A stretch of DNA of 40,827 bases, taken from assembly GCA_038065675.1 (NCBI GenBank), contig JBBTQM010000012.1:1-40827 (forward strand), read 5' to 3'. The notes beneath the pieces were generated by a model. It had not been told where the DNA came from, searched no databases, and saw nothing but the letters and a program-made list of their open reading frames with translations. Shown here in pieces: positions 1 to 6,413 of this stretch; position 1 is the stretch's first letter; each line of letters starts with the position of its first letter. A program made the translations under genes and the position numbers. This stretch comes from JAUYLU01 sp038065675 (GTDB lineage: Bacteria; Patescibacteriota; Minisyncoccia; Phycocordibacterales; VMEP01).

Positions 1-484
1 TTTTAATATTCCGTCGTTTAGGATAAACGAACGCGTATTCCGGCTTATATCGGCATTGCGTGAAAAAACAAATCGCCTTTTCATTGTTCAAACCCGCAGA
101 AAAGATAAAGAAGCCATTGAACGCGCAGTAACCGGAAACATAATAGAATTTTACCGCGAAGAAATGAAGGAGAGAACGCAATTCAACTATCCGCCCGTTT
201 CACAAATAATAAAAATTACGATAGAAGGGAAAAAAGAAGCGGTTGCCGCGGAGGCGCCGACCATAGCCGGCCTATTCTCTAATTACGGCCCGGATATATT
301 CAGTTCCTTCATTTCAAAAATTAAAAATATGTACCGCACAAACGTGGCTATAAGGCTCCCGACAAATGACTGGTCATTGCCTGAAATTTCTCCGAAGGGA
401 ACAATAAACGAGGGGCTTTTCAAAAAACTCTCCGTTCTTCCGCCCAATGTTTCAATCCGCGTTGCTCCGGAAGATTTACTTTGA
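1..484 (+). CDS. priA: Primosomal protein N' (PriA), C-terminal part
   Basis: The reading frame is open to the left edge, so only the last ~160 residues are visible. PriA is the helicase that reloads the replisome at stalled forks. The visible part matches the PriA C-terminal region: RINERVFRLIS, then FYREEMKERTQFNYPPVSQIIKI, which corresponds to the FYEEEL..R...YPPF block of the family, then the wrist-like end with VSIRVAPEDLL. It is followed directly by def and fmt, the common priA-def-fmt order. Oddity: between ERVFRLIS and the next strand (LFIVQT) the usual QVAGRAGR helicase motif VI is absent and replaced by a short ALREKTNR stretch, so ATPase activity is doubtful. Assignment rests on the C-terminal pattern and gene order. 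Confidence 0.75.
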   Translation, partial: FNIPSFRINERVFRLISALREKTNRLFIVQTRRKDKEAIERAVTGNIIEFYREEMKERTQFNYPPVSQIIKITIEGKKEAVAAEAPTIAGLFSNYGPDIFSSFISKIKNMYRTNVAIRLPTNDWSLPEISPKGTINEGLFKKLSVLPPNVSIRVAPEDLL

Positions 485-497
485 TACTCTCAACATT

Positions 498-1082
498 ATG
501 AATGGATTGGTAAACAAAAATAATAAAGTTTTGCGCGGCAAGGCAAAAGATATCCCGCTGTCAGAGATCGGCGGCGCCAAAATAAAAAGCGTTTTAGCCG
601 AAATGAAGCGCGCCCTTCACGCCGAGGAAGACGGCGTTGCCATCGCCGCTCCGCAGATAGGGGTGCCGCTCCGGATTTTTATTGTAGCCGGGCGCGCGTT
701 TGATATATCTTACGTAGATGGCGGCGAAATAATAAAAAAGGGCGGTGAGAAGACGAGGGAAACTGCAAAAAAGAAACTGCGGGATTTTATCTGCATCAAT
801 CCGGTAATAACGAACAAATCACGAGCCACGGCTTTTATGGTTGAGGGGTGCTTGTCATTACGCTGGCTTTACGGAAGCGTTAAGCGCTCCAAAAAAGTGA
901 CAATTGAAGCATACGACGAACACGGCAAAAGGTTTACCCGAGGAGCAAGCGGGCTTTTAGCTCAAATTTTTCAGCACGAGACAGATCATTTGGACGGGAT
1001 TCTTTTCACCGATAAGGCGCGTGATATAGAAAATATACCTCCCGAGGTGCAAAAAGAACACGAAAAATTGCATGAAAAATAA
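498..1082 (+). CDS. def: Peptide deformylase
   Basis: This metalloenzyme removes the formyl group from the N-terminal methionine of new proteins. All three signature motifs are visible: GVAIAAPQIG (residues 46-55), EGCLS (116-120, metal ligand Cys118) and QHETDHLDG (159-167, metal ligands His160 and His164, catalytic Glu161). Length 194 residues is slightly above usual because of a Lys/Gly-rich insert after the second strand (about 73-95). The ATG at 498 is chosen because it gives a normal deformylase N-terminus; an in-frame ATG at 447 would overlap priA by 38 bases and add 17 atypical residues. No Shine-Dalgarno is visible. The 3' end overlaps fmt by 11 bases, implying coupled translation with the enzyme that adds the formyl group. 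Confidence 0.95.
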   Translation: MNGLVNKNNKVLRGKAKDIPLSEIGGAKIKSVLAEMKRALHAEEDGVAIAAPQIGVPLRIFIVAGRAFDISYVDGGEIIKKGGEKTRETAKKKLRDFICINPVITNKSRATAFMVEGCLSLRWLYGSVKRSKKVTIEAYDEHGKRFTRGASGLLAQIFQHETDHLDGILFTDKARDIENIPPEVQKEHEKLHEK

Positions 1083-1920
1083 AACCCGATTTGTTTTTTT
1101 TGGCACTCCGAGCTTGGTTGTGCCGATTCTTGAAGAGCTTAAGGCGGGAGGATTTATTCCGTCTCTTGTCATAACCGCGCCGGATAAACCGAAGGGCCGC
1201 GGTTTGGCTCTCACTCCCCCGCCGGCAAAAATCTGGGCGGAACAAAATAAAATTGAAGTTCTCCAGCCCGAAAAATTGGATTCCGAATTTTGCCGTAGGT
1301 TGTCGGTTGCCGGTTGTAAGTTATTCATCGTCGTCGCTTACGGGAAAATTCTGCCGCAAGAAATAATAGACTTACCTGAATTTGGAACTTACAATGTCCA
1401 TTATTCTCTTTTGCCGAAATATCGCGGGGCGACGCCCGTTGAATCGGCCATCTTAAACGGGGATGAAGAAACCGGCGTTTCAATACAAAAAATGGTTTTT
1501 GAGCTTGATGCGGGGCCGGTTGCCGCCGAAGAAAAAATATCTATCGGAGAAACCGAAACTGCGCCGGAACTCCGTGGCCGGCTGAATGATATAGGCAAAA
1601 AACTTTTGGTTGAAACAATTCAAAAAATAATCAGTGGAACGGCTAAATTGCGGGAGCAAGACCACAAACAAGCGACTCACACCAAAAAAATTACGAAAGA
1701 AGACGGACTCATTGATTTGAGCGGCTCCGCCGAAAAAAACTGGCGAAAATATCGCGCATATTACAGCTGGCCGGGAACTTATTTTTTTACGGAACGCGGC
1801 GACGAAAAAAAACGCGTCATAATAAAAAACGCTTCTTTTGAAAATGGGGTCTTCGTTATCAAACGCGTCCTGCCTGAGGGCGGTAAAGAAATGAAATACG
1901 AGGATTTTTTGCGCGGATAA
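1072..1920 (+). CDS. fmt: Methionyl-tRNA formyltransferase
   Basis: This enzyme formylates initiator Met-tRNA using 10-formyl-tetrahydrofolate. The N-terminal Rossmann-like domain begins VFFGTPSLVVPILEEL, followed by the PDKPKGRGLALTPPP loop. The folate-site motif SLLPKYRGATPVESAI and the downstream GDEETGVSIQKMVFELDAGP are intact. The C-terminal tRNA-binding domain begins near ATHTKKITKEDGLIDL and includes AYYSWPGTYFF. Length 282 is shorter than the ~315 typical of proteobacteria but has both domains. It overlaps def by 11 bases. The convergent cyclophilin gene starts only 57 bases downstream, and no clear terminator lies in that gap. Confidence 0.95.
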   Translation: MKNKTRFVFFGTPSLVVPILEELKAGGFIPSLVITAPDKPKGRGLALTPPPAKIWAEQNKIEVLQPEKLDSEFCRRLSVAGCKLFIVVAYGKILPQEIIDLPEFGTYNVHYSLLPKYRGATPVESAILNGDEETGVSIQKMVFELDAGPVAAEEKISIGETETAPELRGRLNDIGKKLLVETIQKIISGTAKLREQDHKQATHTKKITKEDGLIDLSGSAEKNWRKYRAYYSWPGTYFFTERGDEKKRVIIKNASFENGVFVIKRVLPEGGKEMKYEDFLRG

Positions 1921-1977
1921 TTTGTTGACGTTAAACAGCTCGGCCCCAGTTTCGCTAAAAACAGGGCGGTTTACTTT

Positions 1978-2604
1978 TTACTTGTCTGTCACACTTTTCA
2001 AAACTATCTCCTCCACCGGCTGGTCGTTTTGTCCGACTTTTGAGGACTCTATCGCGAGAACAACATTCATTCCGTTCACAACTTTCCCAAAAGCGGCATG
2101 CTTGCCGTCAAGCCATGGAGTTGATTCCGCGGTAACAATAAAAAATTGGCTACCGTTCGTATCGGGGCCGGCGTTTGCCATGGCAAGAATTCCGCGCACA
2201 AGTAATACGTCGTTAATCTCGTCGTCAAATTTATATCCAGGTCCCCCCTTCCCCCACCTGGCACTCGCCGAGACGTCTTTTGAAAGCGGGTCGCCGCCTT
2301 GAATCATGAAATCTTTTATAACGCGGTGGAATCTGGTGCCGTCGTAAAATTTTTCACTTGCTAGCTTGGCAAAATTCGCCACGGTTTTGGGCGCTTTGTC
2401 GGCAAAGAGTTCAATCTCTATGTCTCCTTTGTTTGTTTTTAAAATTACGTGAGGATTTCCCATTGATTTTTGGTTAGTGTTTCCCGAAGTTTTATAAATA
2501 TTATCATTCCTTGATTCTATATCTACTTTCTTGAATAACCCCATACCGGTATAAATTCCTCCGGCTATAATAAGAAGCCCCGTAATAAGAATTATATTTT
2601 TCAT
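1978..2604 (-). CDS. Membrane-anchored cyclophilin-type peptidyl-prolyl isomerase
   Basis: This protein of 208 residues has an N-terminal hydrophobic segment (about 3-25, IILITGLLIIAGGIYTGMGL) that should act as a signal anchor, and a cyclophilin domain from about residue 52. Family motifs are clear: FHRVIKDFMIQGGD with the catalytic Arg, ANAGPDTNGSQFFI, and TPWLDGKHAAFGKV. It would isomerise proline bonds in proteins outside the cytoplasmic membrane. No lipobox Cys is present, so it is probably a membrane-tethered rather than lipid-anchored form. It lies 35 bases after the HPF-like gene on the same strand, and AAGGGT just before the ATG is a weak ribosome site. Confidence 0.92.
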   Translation of the reverse strand: MKNIILITGLLIIAGGIYTGMGLFKKVDIESRNDNIYKTSGNTNQKSMGNPHVILKTNKGDIEIELFADKAPKTVANFAKLASEKFYDGTRFHRVIKDFMIQGGDPLSKDVSASARWGKGGPGYKFDDEINDVLLVRGILAMANAGPDTNGSQFFIVTAESTPWLDGKHAAFGKVVNGMNVVLAIESSKVGQNDQPVEEIVLKSVTDK

Positions 2605-2639
2605 ACCCTTATTTTATTATTTTGTTATTTATTATTTTG

Positions 2640-3056
2640 CTATCTTTTTCTACGCGGCATTTTCGGCAAGCGCGGGAAGTGCTTCCATTTAAACTTGCCG
2701 AATCCTTTTAAAATATCTTTCACTATAAACGCCCCGCGACGGAAAAGCGTGCGCGATTTGTCTTTCCCCGAAACGATTTCTCTCTCCACTTCTTCCTTTA
2801 CGTCATCAATCGCGGCATACAAATCATCCGCCTCGGACGACGCGCGAAAATTTTGGCGCGGCGTATGAATGCTAACTTCCGCTCGAAAAACATTCCCCTG
2901 TTTGTGGTGGCGCGTAATAAGACCTATTTCAACATCGGCGCGGGCAATTTGATTATCCCCCCCAAGAAAACGCTCCAAGGGCAGGAGACGCCTTCTTACA
3001 TACTCTTCTATAGCCGCCGTAAGTTCCAGATTTGTCGCCTGAATTCTTATTTGCAT
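2640..3056 (-). CDS. hpf: Ribosome hibernation factor, short HPF/RaiA type
   Basis: The 138-residue protein has the RaiA/HPF start MQIRIQATNLELTAAIEEYVRRRL, the mid-domain VFRAEVSIHTPRQNFRASSEADDLYAAIDD typical of the ribosome-binding fold, and a basic tail (KFKWKHFPRLPKMPRRKR). Such factors occupy the mRNA and tRNA channel of idle 30S subunits. It lacks the C-terminal dimerisation domain of long HPF, so it is a short form with a Lys/Arg-rich extension. An extended -10 (TGATATAAT, minus strand) lies about 40 bases upstream and would start its transcript. Confidence 0.88.
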   Translation of the reverse strand: MQIRIQATNLELTAAIEEYVRRRLLPLERFLGGDNQIARADVEIGLITRHHKQGNVFRAEVSIHTPRQNFRASSEADDLYAAIDDVKEEVEREIVSGKDKSRTLFRRGAFIVKDILKGFGKFKWKHFPRLPKMPRRKR

Positions 3057-3092
3057 ATTAAAATTTTTAGTTTTTTAATACAATCTCTTTTA

Positions 3093-3101
3093 ATTATATC
3101 A
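3093..3101 (-). promoter_or_regulatory. Extended -10 promoter of the HPF-like gene
   Basis: Read on the minus strand this is TGATATAAT, a perfect TGn plus TATAAT. It lies 36 bases before the HPF start codon, which would give a leader of about 30 bases. No convincing -35 hexamer is seen at the right distance, as expected for an extended -10 promoter. Confidence 0.6.
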
Positions 3102-3123
3102 ATTACTTAACCGACATTAAAGG

Positions 3124-3363
3124 TTACTTTTTGCGCGCCCCCGGCGTTTCAATCCTGAAAAGTTTTGACGGGGAACGGTGTCCATTTACGAGACGGACCG
3201 CCTTTTCGGAAACGCCGAATTCAACGGCAAGCACGGCGCGCAGGCGGTTGTTGGCAAGGTTGCGTTCCGCTTTTTCGCGCACCGAAATTTCGTACTCAAG
3301 CTCGCCCTTCTTTACAACCGATTCCCTGCGCGCCCCGGGCGCGGCTTTCACTCTGACATACAT
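3124..3363 (-). CDS. DUF167 (YggU family) protein
   Basis: This 79-residue protein matches the DUF167/YggU pattern: VRVKAAPGARRESVVKKGELEYEISVREKAERNLANNRLRAVLAVEFGVSEKAVRLVNGHRSPSK compares well with the family's V.VKPGAK...V, a variable PP.DGKAN-like helix, and V.IVSG..SR.K end. The function of the family is unknown. It lies 14 bases after the stop of a 35-codon glutaredoxin-like ORF on the same strand and is probably co-transcribed with it. The start gives the canonical first strand; no Shine-Dalgarno is visible. Confidence 0.8.
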   Translation of the reverse strand: MYVRVKAAPGARRESVVKKGELEYEISVREKAERNLANNRLRAVLAVEFGVSEKAVRLVNGHRSPSKLFRIETPGARKK

Positions 3364-3377
3364 ATCCTTGTTGCTTG

Positions 3378-3485
3378 TTATTTTTTCGTCTCCAAATAGC
3401 TGATTATATCCCCCAACTCGTACATGGAAACGCCGCGCCCGCCGTCAACATAAGGGCAGGCGGTTTTGGTATAGAGAGTTATCAT
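3378..3485 (-). CDS. 35-residue glutaredoxin-like mini-ORF
   Basis: This small ORF begins MITLYTKTACPY, which matches the first strand and active-site start of glutaredoxins (MITLYTKPGCPYC). It then goes straight to VDGGRGVSMYELGDIISYLE, which resembles the end of a glutaredoxin (P..FIDG...GG..EL..YLE). The central ~40 residues, the second active-site Cys and the cis-Pro region are missing. An extended -10-like TGGTAAAAT ends 6 bases before the ATG, so the message could be nearly leaderless. It may be an internally deleted remnant or a genuine micro-protein. It stops 14 bases before the DUF167 gene. Confidence 0.5.
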   Translation of the reverse strand: MITLYTKTACPYVDGGRGVSMYELGDIISYLETKK

Positions 3486-3531
3486 ATTTGTATTTTACCA
3501 CGCGCGGCCTTTTGCCGAAAACCTATTTTTT

Positions 3532-3540
3532 TGCTAGATT
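3532..3540 (+). promoter_or_regulatory. Extended -10 promoter of the tRNA-Asn leader
   Basis: TGCTAGATT fits an extended -10 (TGn then TAnnnT). Transcription would start near 3547-3549, exactly at the beginning of the structured element that precedes tRNA-Asn. No -35 is obvious. Confidence 0.4.
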
Positions 3541-3547
3541 ATTCGTG

Positions 3548-3675
3548 TATTCCGGAGTAGTTGAAATGCGAAAAATTGAGCATTTCAAAGGCGGAGGCAC
3601 ACAGGTGCCGAGCCGGGGTCGCAGAATTTTTCAGCAGAAAAATATCTGTGACCTGCGGTTCCGCTGAGCTACTCC
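3548..3675 (+). ncRNA. Unidentified structured element 5' of tRNA-Asn
   Basis: I do not recognise this RNA. A set of helices accounts for most of it: a closing stem 3554-3560 with 3669-3675 (GGAGTAG/CTACTCC), hairpin 3563-3586 (GAAATGC/GCATTTC), hairpin 3596-3609 (GGCAC/GTGCC), and a long hairpin formed by 3618-3624 with 3646-3652 (one G-U) and 3626-3632 with 3637-3643 around an AGCA loop. It starts with TATTCCGGAGTAG, the same 13 bases that begin the tRNA at 3685-3697, and ends with the inverse complement of the tRNA 5' half. It could be a leader RNA processed from the tRNA, an independent small RNA, or the trace of an insertion into a tRNA copy. Confidence 0.45.
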
Positions 3676-3705
3676 AAAAATATATATTCCGGAGTAGCTC
3701 AGCGG
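3661..3705. repeat. 15-bp inverted repeat overlapping the tRNA-Asn 5' half
   Basis: CCGCTGAGCTACTCC at 3661-3675 is the perfect reverse complement of GGAGTAGCTCAGCGG at 3691-3705, which is the tRNA-Asn acceptor and D-arm. The arms are separated by 15 A/T-rich bases. In a read-through transcript this helix would compete with correct tRNA folding. Confidence 0.85.
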
Positions 3706-3759
3706 TAGAGCGGTCGCCTGTTAAGCGATTGGTCGTAGGTTCGATCCCTACCTCCGGAG
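3688..3759 (+). tRNA. tRNA-Asn (anticodon GTT)
   Basis: A full cloverleaf can be drawn: acceptor TCCGGAG (3688-3694) with CTCCGGA (3752-3758), D-arm GCTC/GAGC, anticodon stem GTCGC/GCGAT with loop CTGTTAA (anticodon GTT at 3720-3722), five-base variable region, and T-arm GTAGG/CCTAC with loop TTCGATC. The discriminator base is G at 3759. CCA is not encoded, so it must be added by CCA-transferase. It is the only tRNA gene found in the window. Confidence 0.95.
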
Positions 3760-3919
3760 TTAGAGTTTAGTTTATTCTCGACATATGTCGAGGTTTAGCC
3801 TCGCAAATTCCAACAGCTATTACACAGATAAAAGCCCAGATATATAAACAGAGACGTCCAAAAATACTCGGCAAATAAAAAAACCGGAAGCTGAAACAAA
3901 ACGGAATCCGTAAGAATTA
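3760..3919. other. Gene-free stretch after tRNA-Asn with a 16-bp palindrome
   Basis: Between the tRNA and the next gene (3760-3968) I see no open frame or RNA gene. The palindrome CTCGACATATGTCGAG at 3777-3792 lies 18 bases after the tRNA and could end the tRNA transcript or be a protein-binding site. The rest is A-rich with no recognisable attachment core. Confidence 0.5.
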
Positions 3920-3956
3920 ACACAAAACCCCCGCCTTATCGGCGGGGGTTTTGTGT
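3920..3956. terminator. Strong bidirectional hairpin terminator
   Basis: ACACAAAACCCCCGCC (3920-3935) pairs perfectly with 3941-3956 around a TTATC loop, giving a 16-bp stem with T-rich flanks on both strands. It ends the minus-strand 3D-domain gene, whose stop is at 3969, and any plus-strand transcript from the tRNA region. Confidence 0.85.
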
Positions 3957-3968
3957 TTAGTAGTAAAT

Positions 3969-4529
3969 TTATCTCATCGCAATCTTCCGATTTACGAACT
4001 TGGCAAGGTCTTCCTGCGTAGCGGGAATTTCCTTAACGGGAATTTTCCCAATAACGCGCACGGTAACATTGCATATGCCCGCGGCTACGGCGGGATTCAT
4101 TTCTTTAGTCCCAACCTGCACGAGATTTTTTATGTCGTAGAGAACGTCTATCTGGCGGCGCTTACGCTCATGCATTGAGTCCGCAATCACGCGGTAACCG
4201 ATAAGATGGCCGACGGTCTTGAACCCGCAAGAGAATTCCTTCTCCCCCGGCGCTTCAAGCGCGATTATGGTTCCGTAAGGCATTGCCTCGGCTAAGTCAC
4301 GCGAACGCGCGGCGACAACTTCCGGATTTGAGAAAGTACCGGAAGCGGTCACATTGGGGGTCCCGTCGGTCTGCTCCGGCACGGCGTTATAGCCGGTAAG
4401 GCGAACCAAAGTAAGTTCTATATTAGCATTCGCACGGGCGGGAATTTGTGAAATCGGTTCTTGAATTCCAACATCCACTCCCGACCAAACAAAAATGCCC
4501 ATAAGGGCAACATTAAGAATTCCAGTCAT
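3969..4529 (-). CDS. Secreted 3D-domain protein (cell-wall beta-barrel)
   Basis: The 186-residue protein starts with a hydrophobic signal-like segment (TGILNVALMGIFVWSGV). It carries a 3D-type double-psi beta-barrel: LTLVRLTGYNAVPEQTDGTPNVTASGT, then AARSRDLAEAMPYGTIIAL, and the Asp-containing VIADSMHERKRRQIDVLY. In 3D domains, as in MltA and Bacillus Sps/YabE-type proteins, three Asp residues line the active cleft; D near ADSM and the final IDVL fit two of them. It may therefore act on peptidoglycan, but activity is inferred. Its short leader carries a 9-bp hairpin directly after the promoter. Confidence 0.72.
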   Translation of the reverse strand: MTGILNVALMGIFVWSGVDVGIQEPISQIPARANANIELTLVRLTGYNAVPEQTDGTPNVTASGTFSNPEVVAARSRDLAEAMPYGTIIALEAPGEKEFSCGFKTVGHLIGYRVIADSMHERKRRQIDVLYDIKNLVQVGTKEMNPAVAAGICNVTVRVIGKIPVKEIPATQEDLAKFVNRKIAMR

Positions 4530-4538
4530 AAATTTAAA

Positions 4539-4575
4539 AGATATAAGGCAAATATGTCTTATATCTCTTATAGCA
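4539..4575 (-). promoter_or_regulatory. Extended -10 promoter and 5' hairpin of the 3D-domain gene
   Basis: Minus-strand TGCTATAAG at 4567-4575 is an extended -10. Immediately downstream, AGATATAAG and CTTATATCT (4558-4566 with 4539-4547) form a 9-bp hairpin that would be the first structure of the message. Minus-strand TTGACA hexamers at 4593-4598 and 4601-4606 are too far upstream for standard spacing. Confidence 0.5.
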
Positions 4576-4654
4576 CAATGGTAGCATTATTTTGTCAAAT
4601 TGTCAATCCCCCACCTTACTTGCAAGGGGGGATTAAATAAGGCTAGAAATAGGG

Positions 4655-4683
4655 TTGACCAAAGCCGCCATAAGGAATATTTT
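4655..4683 (+). promoter_or_regulatory. Promoter of the DUF3135-like gene
   Basis: TTGACC (4655-4660), a 17-base spacer and TATTTT (4678-4683) make a standard housekeeping promoter 30 bases before the start codon. A C/G-rich hairpin (4605-4612 with 4627-4634) lies just upstream and isolates it from the divergent 3D-domain gene. Confidence 0.5.
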
Positions 4684-4712
4684 GAGCAAAGAACACCCCC
4701 CGAGGAGGCTCC

Positions 4713-5000
4713 ATGTACAACACCCCGTTTGACTTTGATGGGTGGCTCAAACTTCATCGAACTGACCCTGAAGCACTGAAAAAATTCCTCAAAGAAGAGG
4801 AAGAGAAAATCATAGAAAGCGCTCCTGAACATTTGAGGCCGGCAATGCGCCGGCTCCAGCAAGAAATGGACACAAGGCGCGGAGGCACAGATGACCATTC
4901 CCTTGTTTGCGCGCGTGCATTCAGGACAATGTCTGACGTGATGTTTGGCAAGGGAGGAACGCAAGACCAATGGAGACGCCTTTATACTTTGGTAATGTAA
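4713..5000 (+). CDS. DUF3135-like small protein
   Basis: The 95-residue protein reads FDFDGWLKLHRTDPEALKKF, then a charged helix, IIESAPEHLRPAMRRLQQEMD, and a Cys/Arg/Met helix (LVCARAFRTMSDVMFG). This follows the DUF3135 pattern known mainly from gammaproteobacteria (FD...W..LA..DPEA, SAPE..R..L..LQ..ID, C.RLS.MM). Function is unknown. It has a strong ribosome site, GAGGAGG four bases before the ATG, unlike its core-gene neighbours, plus its own promoter and terminator, so it is monocistronic. A transfer origin is possible. The family call is from memory of the pattern and needs a profile search. Confidence 0.6.
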   Translation: MYNTPFDFDGWLKLHRTDPEALKKFLKEEEEKIIESAPEHLRPAMRRLQQEMDTRRGGTDDHSLVCARAFRTMSDVMFGKGGTQDQWRRLYTLVM

Positions 5001-5028
5001 TAACTACCCTTGCCTCGTCCCCCGCTCG

Positions 5029-5067
5029 CCCCCGCTTTTGCCTTACGGCAAAAGCGGGGGTCTTTTA
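5029..5067 (+). terminator. Rho-independent terminator after the DUF3135-like gene
   Basis: CCCCCGCTTTTGCC (5029-5042) pairs perfectly with 5047-5060 around TTAC and is followed by TCTTTTA. It closes the DUF3135-like gene just before the VanY promoter. Confidence 0.85.
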
Positions 5068-5071
5068 CGTA

Positions 5072-5080
5072 TGGTAAAAT
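5072..5080 (+). promoter_or_regulatory. Extended -10 promoter of the VanY-like gene
   Basis: TGGTAAAAT ends 7 bases before the ATG at 5088, so the message would be almost leaderless. The same TGGTAAAAT precedes the glutaredoxin-like mini-ORF at 3485. Confidence 0.5.
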
Positions 5081-5087
5081 CACGCTC

Positions 5088-5996
5088 ATGGAGCTTTTAC
5101 CCCATCGAAAATTTTTTTTCAGTTTATTCCAGCTTCTTTTGGCGATTGTTGTTACGGCCTCAATTTTTGTTTACGGAGGCTATCGTTACTATTTATTAAA
5201 TGAGGATTTAACCCACGCCAGAAACCAGTTTGAAACGACATCAAAAGATTTATCGAGTATCATAGGGAGGCTTCAGGAAAATCTTGCCAGCACAACAATC
5301 CAAAACCGAGACCTTAATGATTTCGTGACAATACTAAAGGCGCGCAATTCTGATTTCCAGAATGAAATACAGGATATTAGCTTGAAAGTTTTCACACTTG
5401 AAAAGCTCAAAAACACCGACCCGGAACTTCTTCAAAAATATTCTAAAATTTATTTCCTTAATGAAAATTACATACCGTCCGAGCTTTCCCTTATAACTCC
5501 GGATTTTGCCTTCATCAAAACGAAGCCTTTGCAAATTCACACCAGAATCAGGTCGTATCTGGAAATGCTTATGCGCGCGGCAAATGCCGACGGTATAGAT
5601 ATGAGCATCCTTTCCTCTTACCGCTCCTTCGGCACGCAAGCATCTCTTAAATCGCAATACTCGGTGATATACGGTTCAAACTCAAATAAGTTTTCGGCCG
5701 ACCAGGGCTACTCCGAACACCAGCTGGGCACGACGGTGGATTTTACGACAAAGAAAATCGGCGGGGCGCTTACCGGTTTTGAAAAAACTCCCGCTTATGA
5801 ATGGCTTTTGAAAAATGCTTATCGCTTCGGCTTTATTCTTTCCTATCCCAAGGGCAATTCTTATTACATTTTTGAGCCGTGGCATTGGCGGTTCGTCGGC
5901 GTGTATCTTTCCACCTACCTTCACGAGCAAAATAAAAATTTTTACGACCTGCCAAAACGCGACATAGACCAATATCTGATAAAGATATTTGACTGA
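5088..5996 (+). CDS. D-alanyl-D-alanine carboxypeptidase, VanY (M15B) family
   Basis: The 302-residue protein has an N-terminal membrane anchor (about 8-32, FFFSLFQLLLAIVVTASIFVYGGY), a coiled-coil stretch (about 38-105) and a M15B peptidase domain. Motifs are ILSSYRSFGTQ, QGYSEHQLGTTVDF with the metal ligands His and Asp, and FEPWHWRFVG with the last His ligand. It would trim the terminal D-Ala of peptidoglycan stems outside the membrane. The frame is open further upstream to 5010, but that would run through the preceding terminator; the ATG at 5088 gives a normal anchor and sits right after an extended -10. Confidence 0.92.
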   Translation: MELLPHRKFFFSLFQLLLAIVVTASIFVYGGYRYYLLNEDLTHARNQFETTSKDLSSIIGRLQENLASTTIQNRDLNDFVTILKARNSDFQNEIQDISLKVFTLEKLKNTDPELLQKYSKIYFLNENYIPSELSLITPDFAFIKTKPLQIHTRIRSYLEMLMRAANADGIDMSILSSYRSFGTQASLKSQYSVIYGSNSNKFSADQGYSEHQLGTTVDFTTKKIGGALTGFEKTPAYEWLLKNAYRFGFILSYPKGNSYYIFEPWHWRFVGVYLSTYLHEQNKNFYDLPKRDIDQYLIKIFD

Positions 5997-6010
5997 AAAA
6001 TTCCCAATTA

Positions 6011-6034
6011 AAAAATCCCGCCGGCGGGATTTTT
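6011..6034. terminator. Bidirectional terminator between VanY-like and DUF5679 genes
   Basis: A 24-base perfect palindrome, AAAAATCCCGCC followed by its complement, provides a GC stem with T tracts on both strands. It serves two convergent genes. Confidence 0.8.
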
Positions 6035-6050
6035 TAATGTAAGCGATTTT

Positions 6051-6203
6051 CTATTTCTTTTTTCCCAAAATCCGGAACATGCCTGTGCCACATTTTGAAC
6101 ACACGCCTTTTAGGGCGCGGCGGTCCTTCCCCATTGAAACTTCCTTCGGGTCCTTCATCTCCCTCTTTTCGCGGCACTTCACGCAATATGCTATCTCTGC
6201 CAT
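6051..6203 (-). CDS. DUF5679 zinc-ribbon protein
   Basis: A 50-residue protein with two CxxC knuckles: AYCVKCREKREMKDPKEV near the start and GVCSKCGTGMFRILGKKK at the end. The YCVKCR.KR.M signature is that of DUF5679, small zinc-ribbon proteins common in CPR and actinobacteria. The role is unknown; binding to nucleic acid or ribosome is plausible from the basic tail. The ATG at 6203 is chosen because the upstream 19 codons are A/T-rich and unlike the family. Confidence 0.82.
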   Translation of the reverse strand: MAEIAYCVKCREKREMKDPKEVSMGKDRRALKGVCSKCGTGMFRILGKKK

Positions 6204-6375
6204 AAAAATTATTATTTTTAGCTTAGACCTTATAAGACCTCCTTCCAATAAGTGTACCAAAAGACGCTATCCCGTTCCATGCGGTATCTGGATATCTATA
6301 TTGACTAAATATTAAATTTATTGCGGACTATAGATAAGCAGTTATTTTTATAAAAGAACCGCGGTATTAAAAATT

Positions 6376-6408
6376 TTATTTTAGCCTTAATTTAAAAGGC
6401 TAAAATAA
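6376..6408. terminator. 13-bp hairpin upstream of the adhesin gene
   Basis: TTATTTTAGCCTT (6376-6388) pairs with AAGGCTAAAATAA (6396-6408). The 260-base gap between the DUF5679 start and the adhesin gene holds this hairpin, a DnaA-box pair and a promoter, and nothing else that I can see. Confidence 0.55.
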
Positions 6409-6413
6409 CTTAT

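Noticed and set aside
1922..2302. 126-codon plus-strand frame after fmt
   Set aside because: It is opposite the cyclophilin domain, whose motifs are clear, and begins in the spacer without a ribosome site.
3561..3770. Open frame of 69 codons across the tRNA-Asn region
   Set aside because: Its C-terminal half (SSSAVERSPVKRLVVGSIPTSG) is the known translation artefact of a tRNA gene, and the first half lies in the structured element.
3777..3792. Palindrome after tRNA-Asn as an integrase attachment site
   Set aside because: It does not repeat the tRNA 3' end, and no integrase gene lies in the window.
4587..4970. 127-codon minus-strand frame
   Set aside because: It overlaps the DUF3135-like gene and both promoters, with no support of its own.
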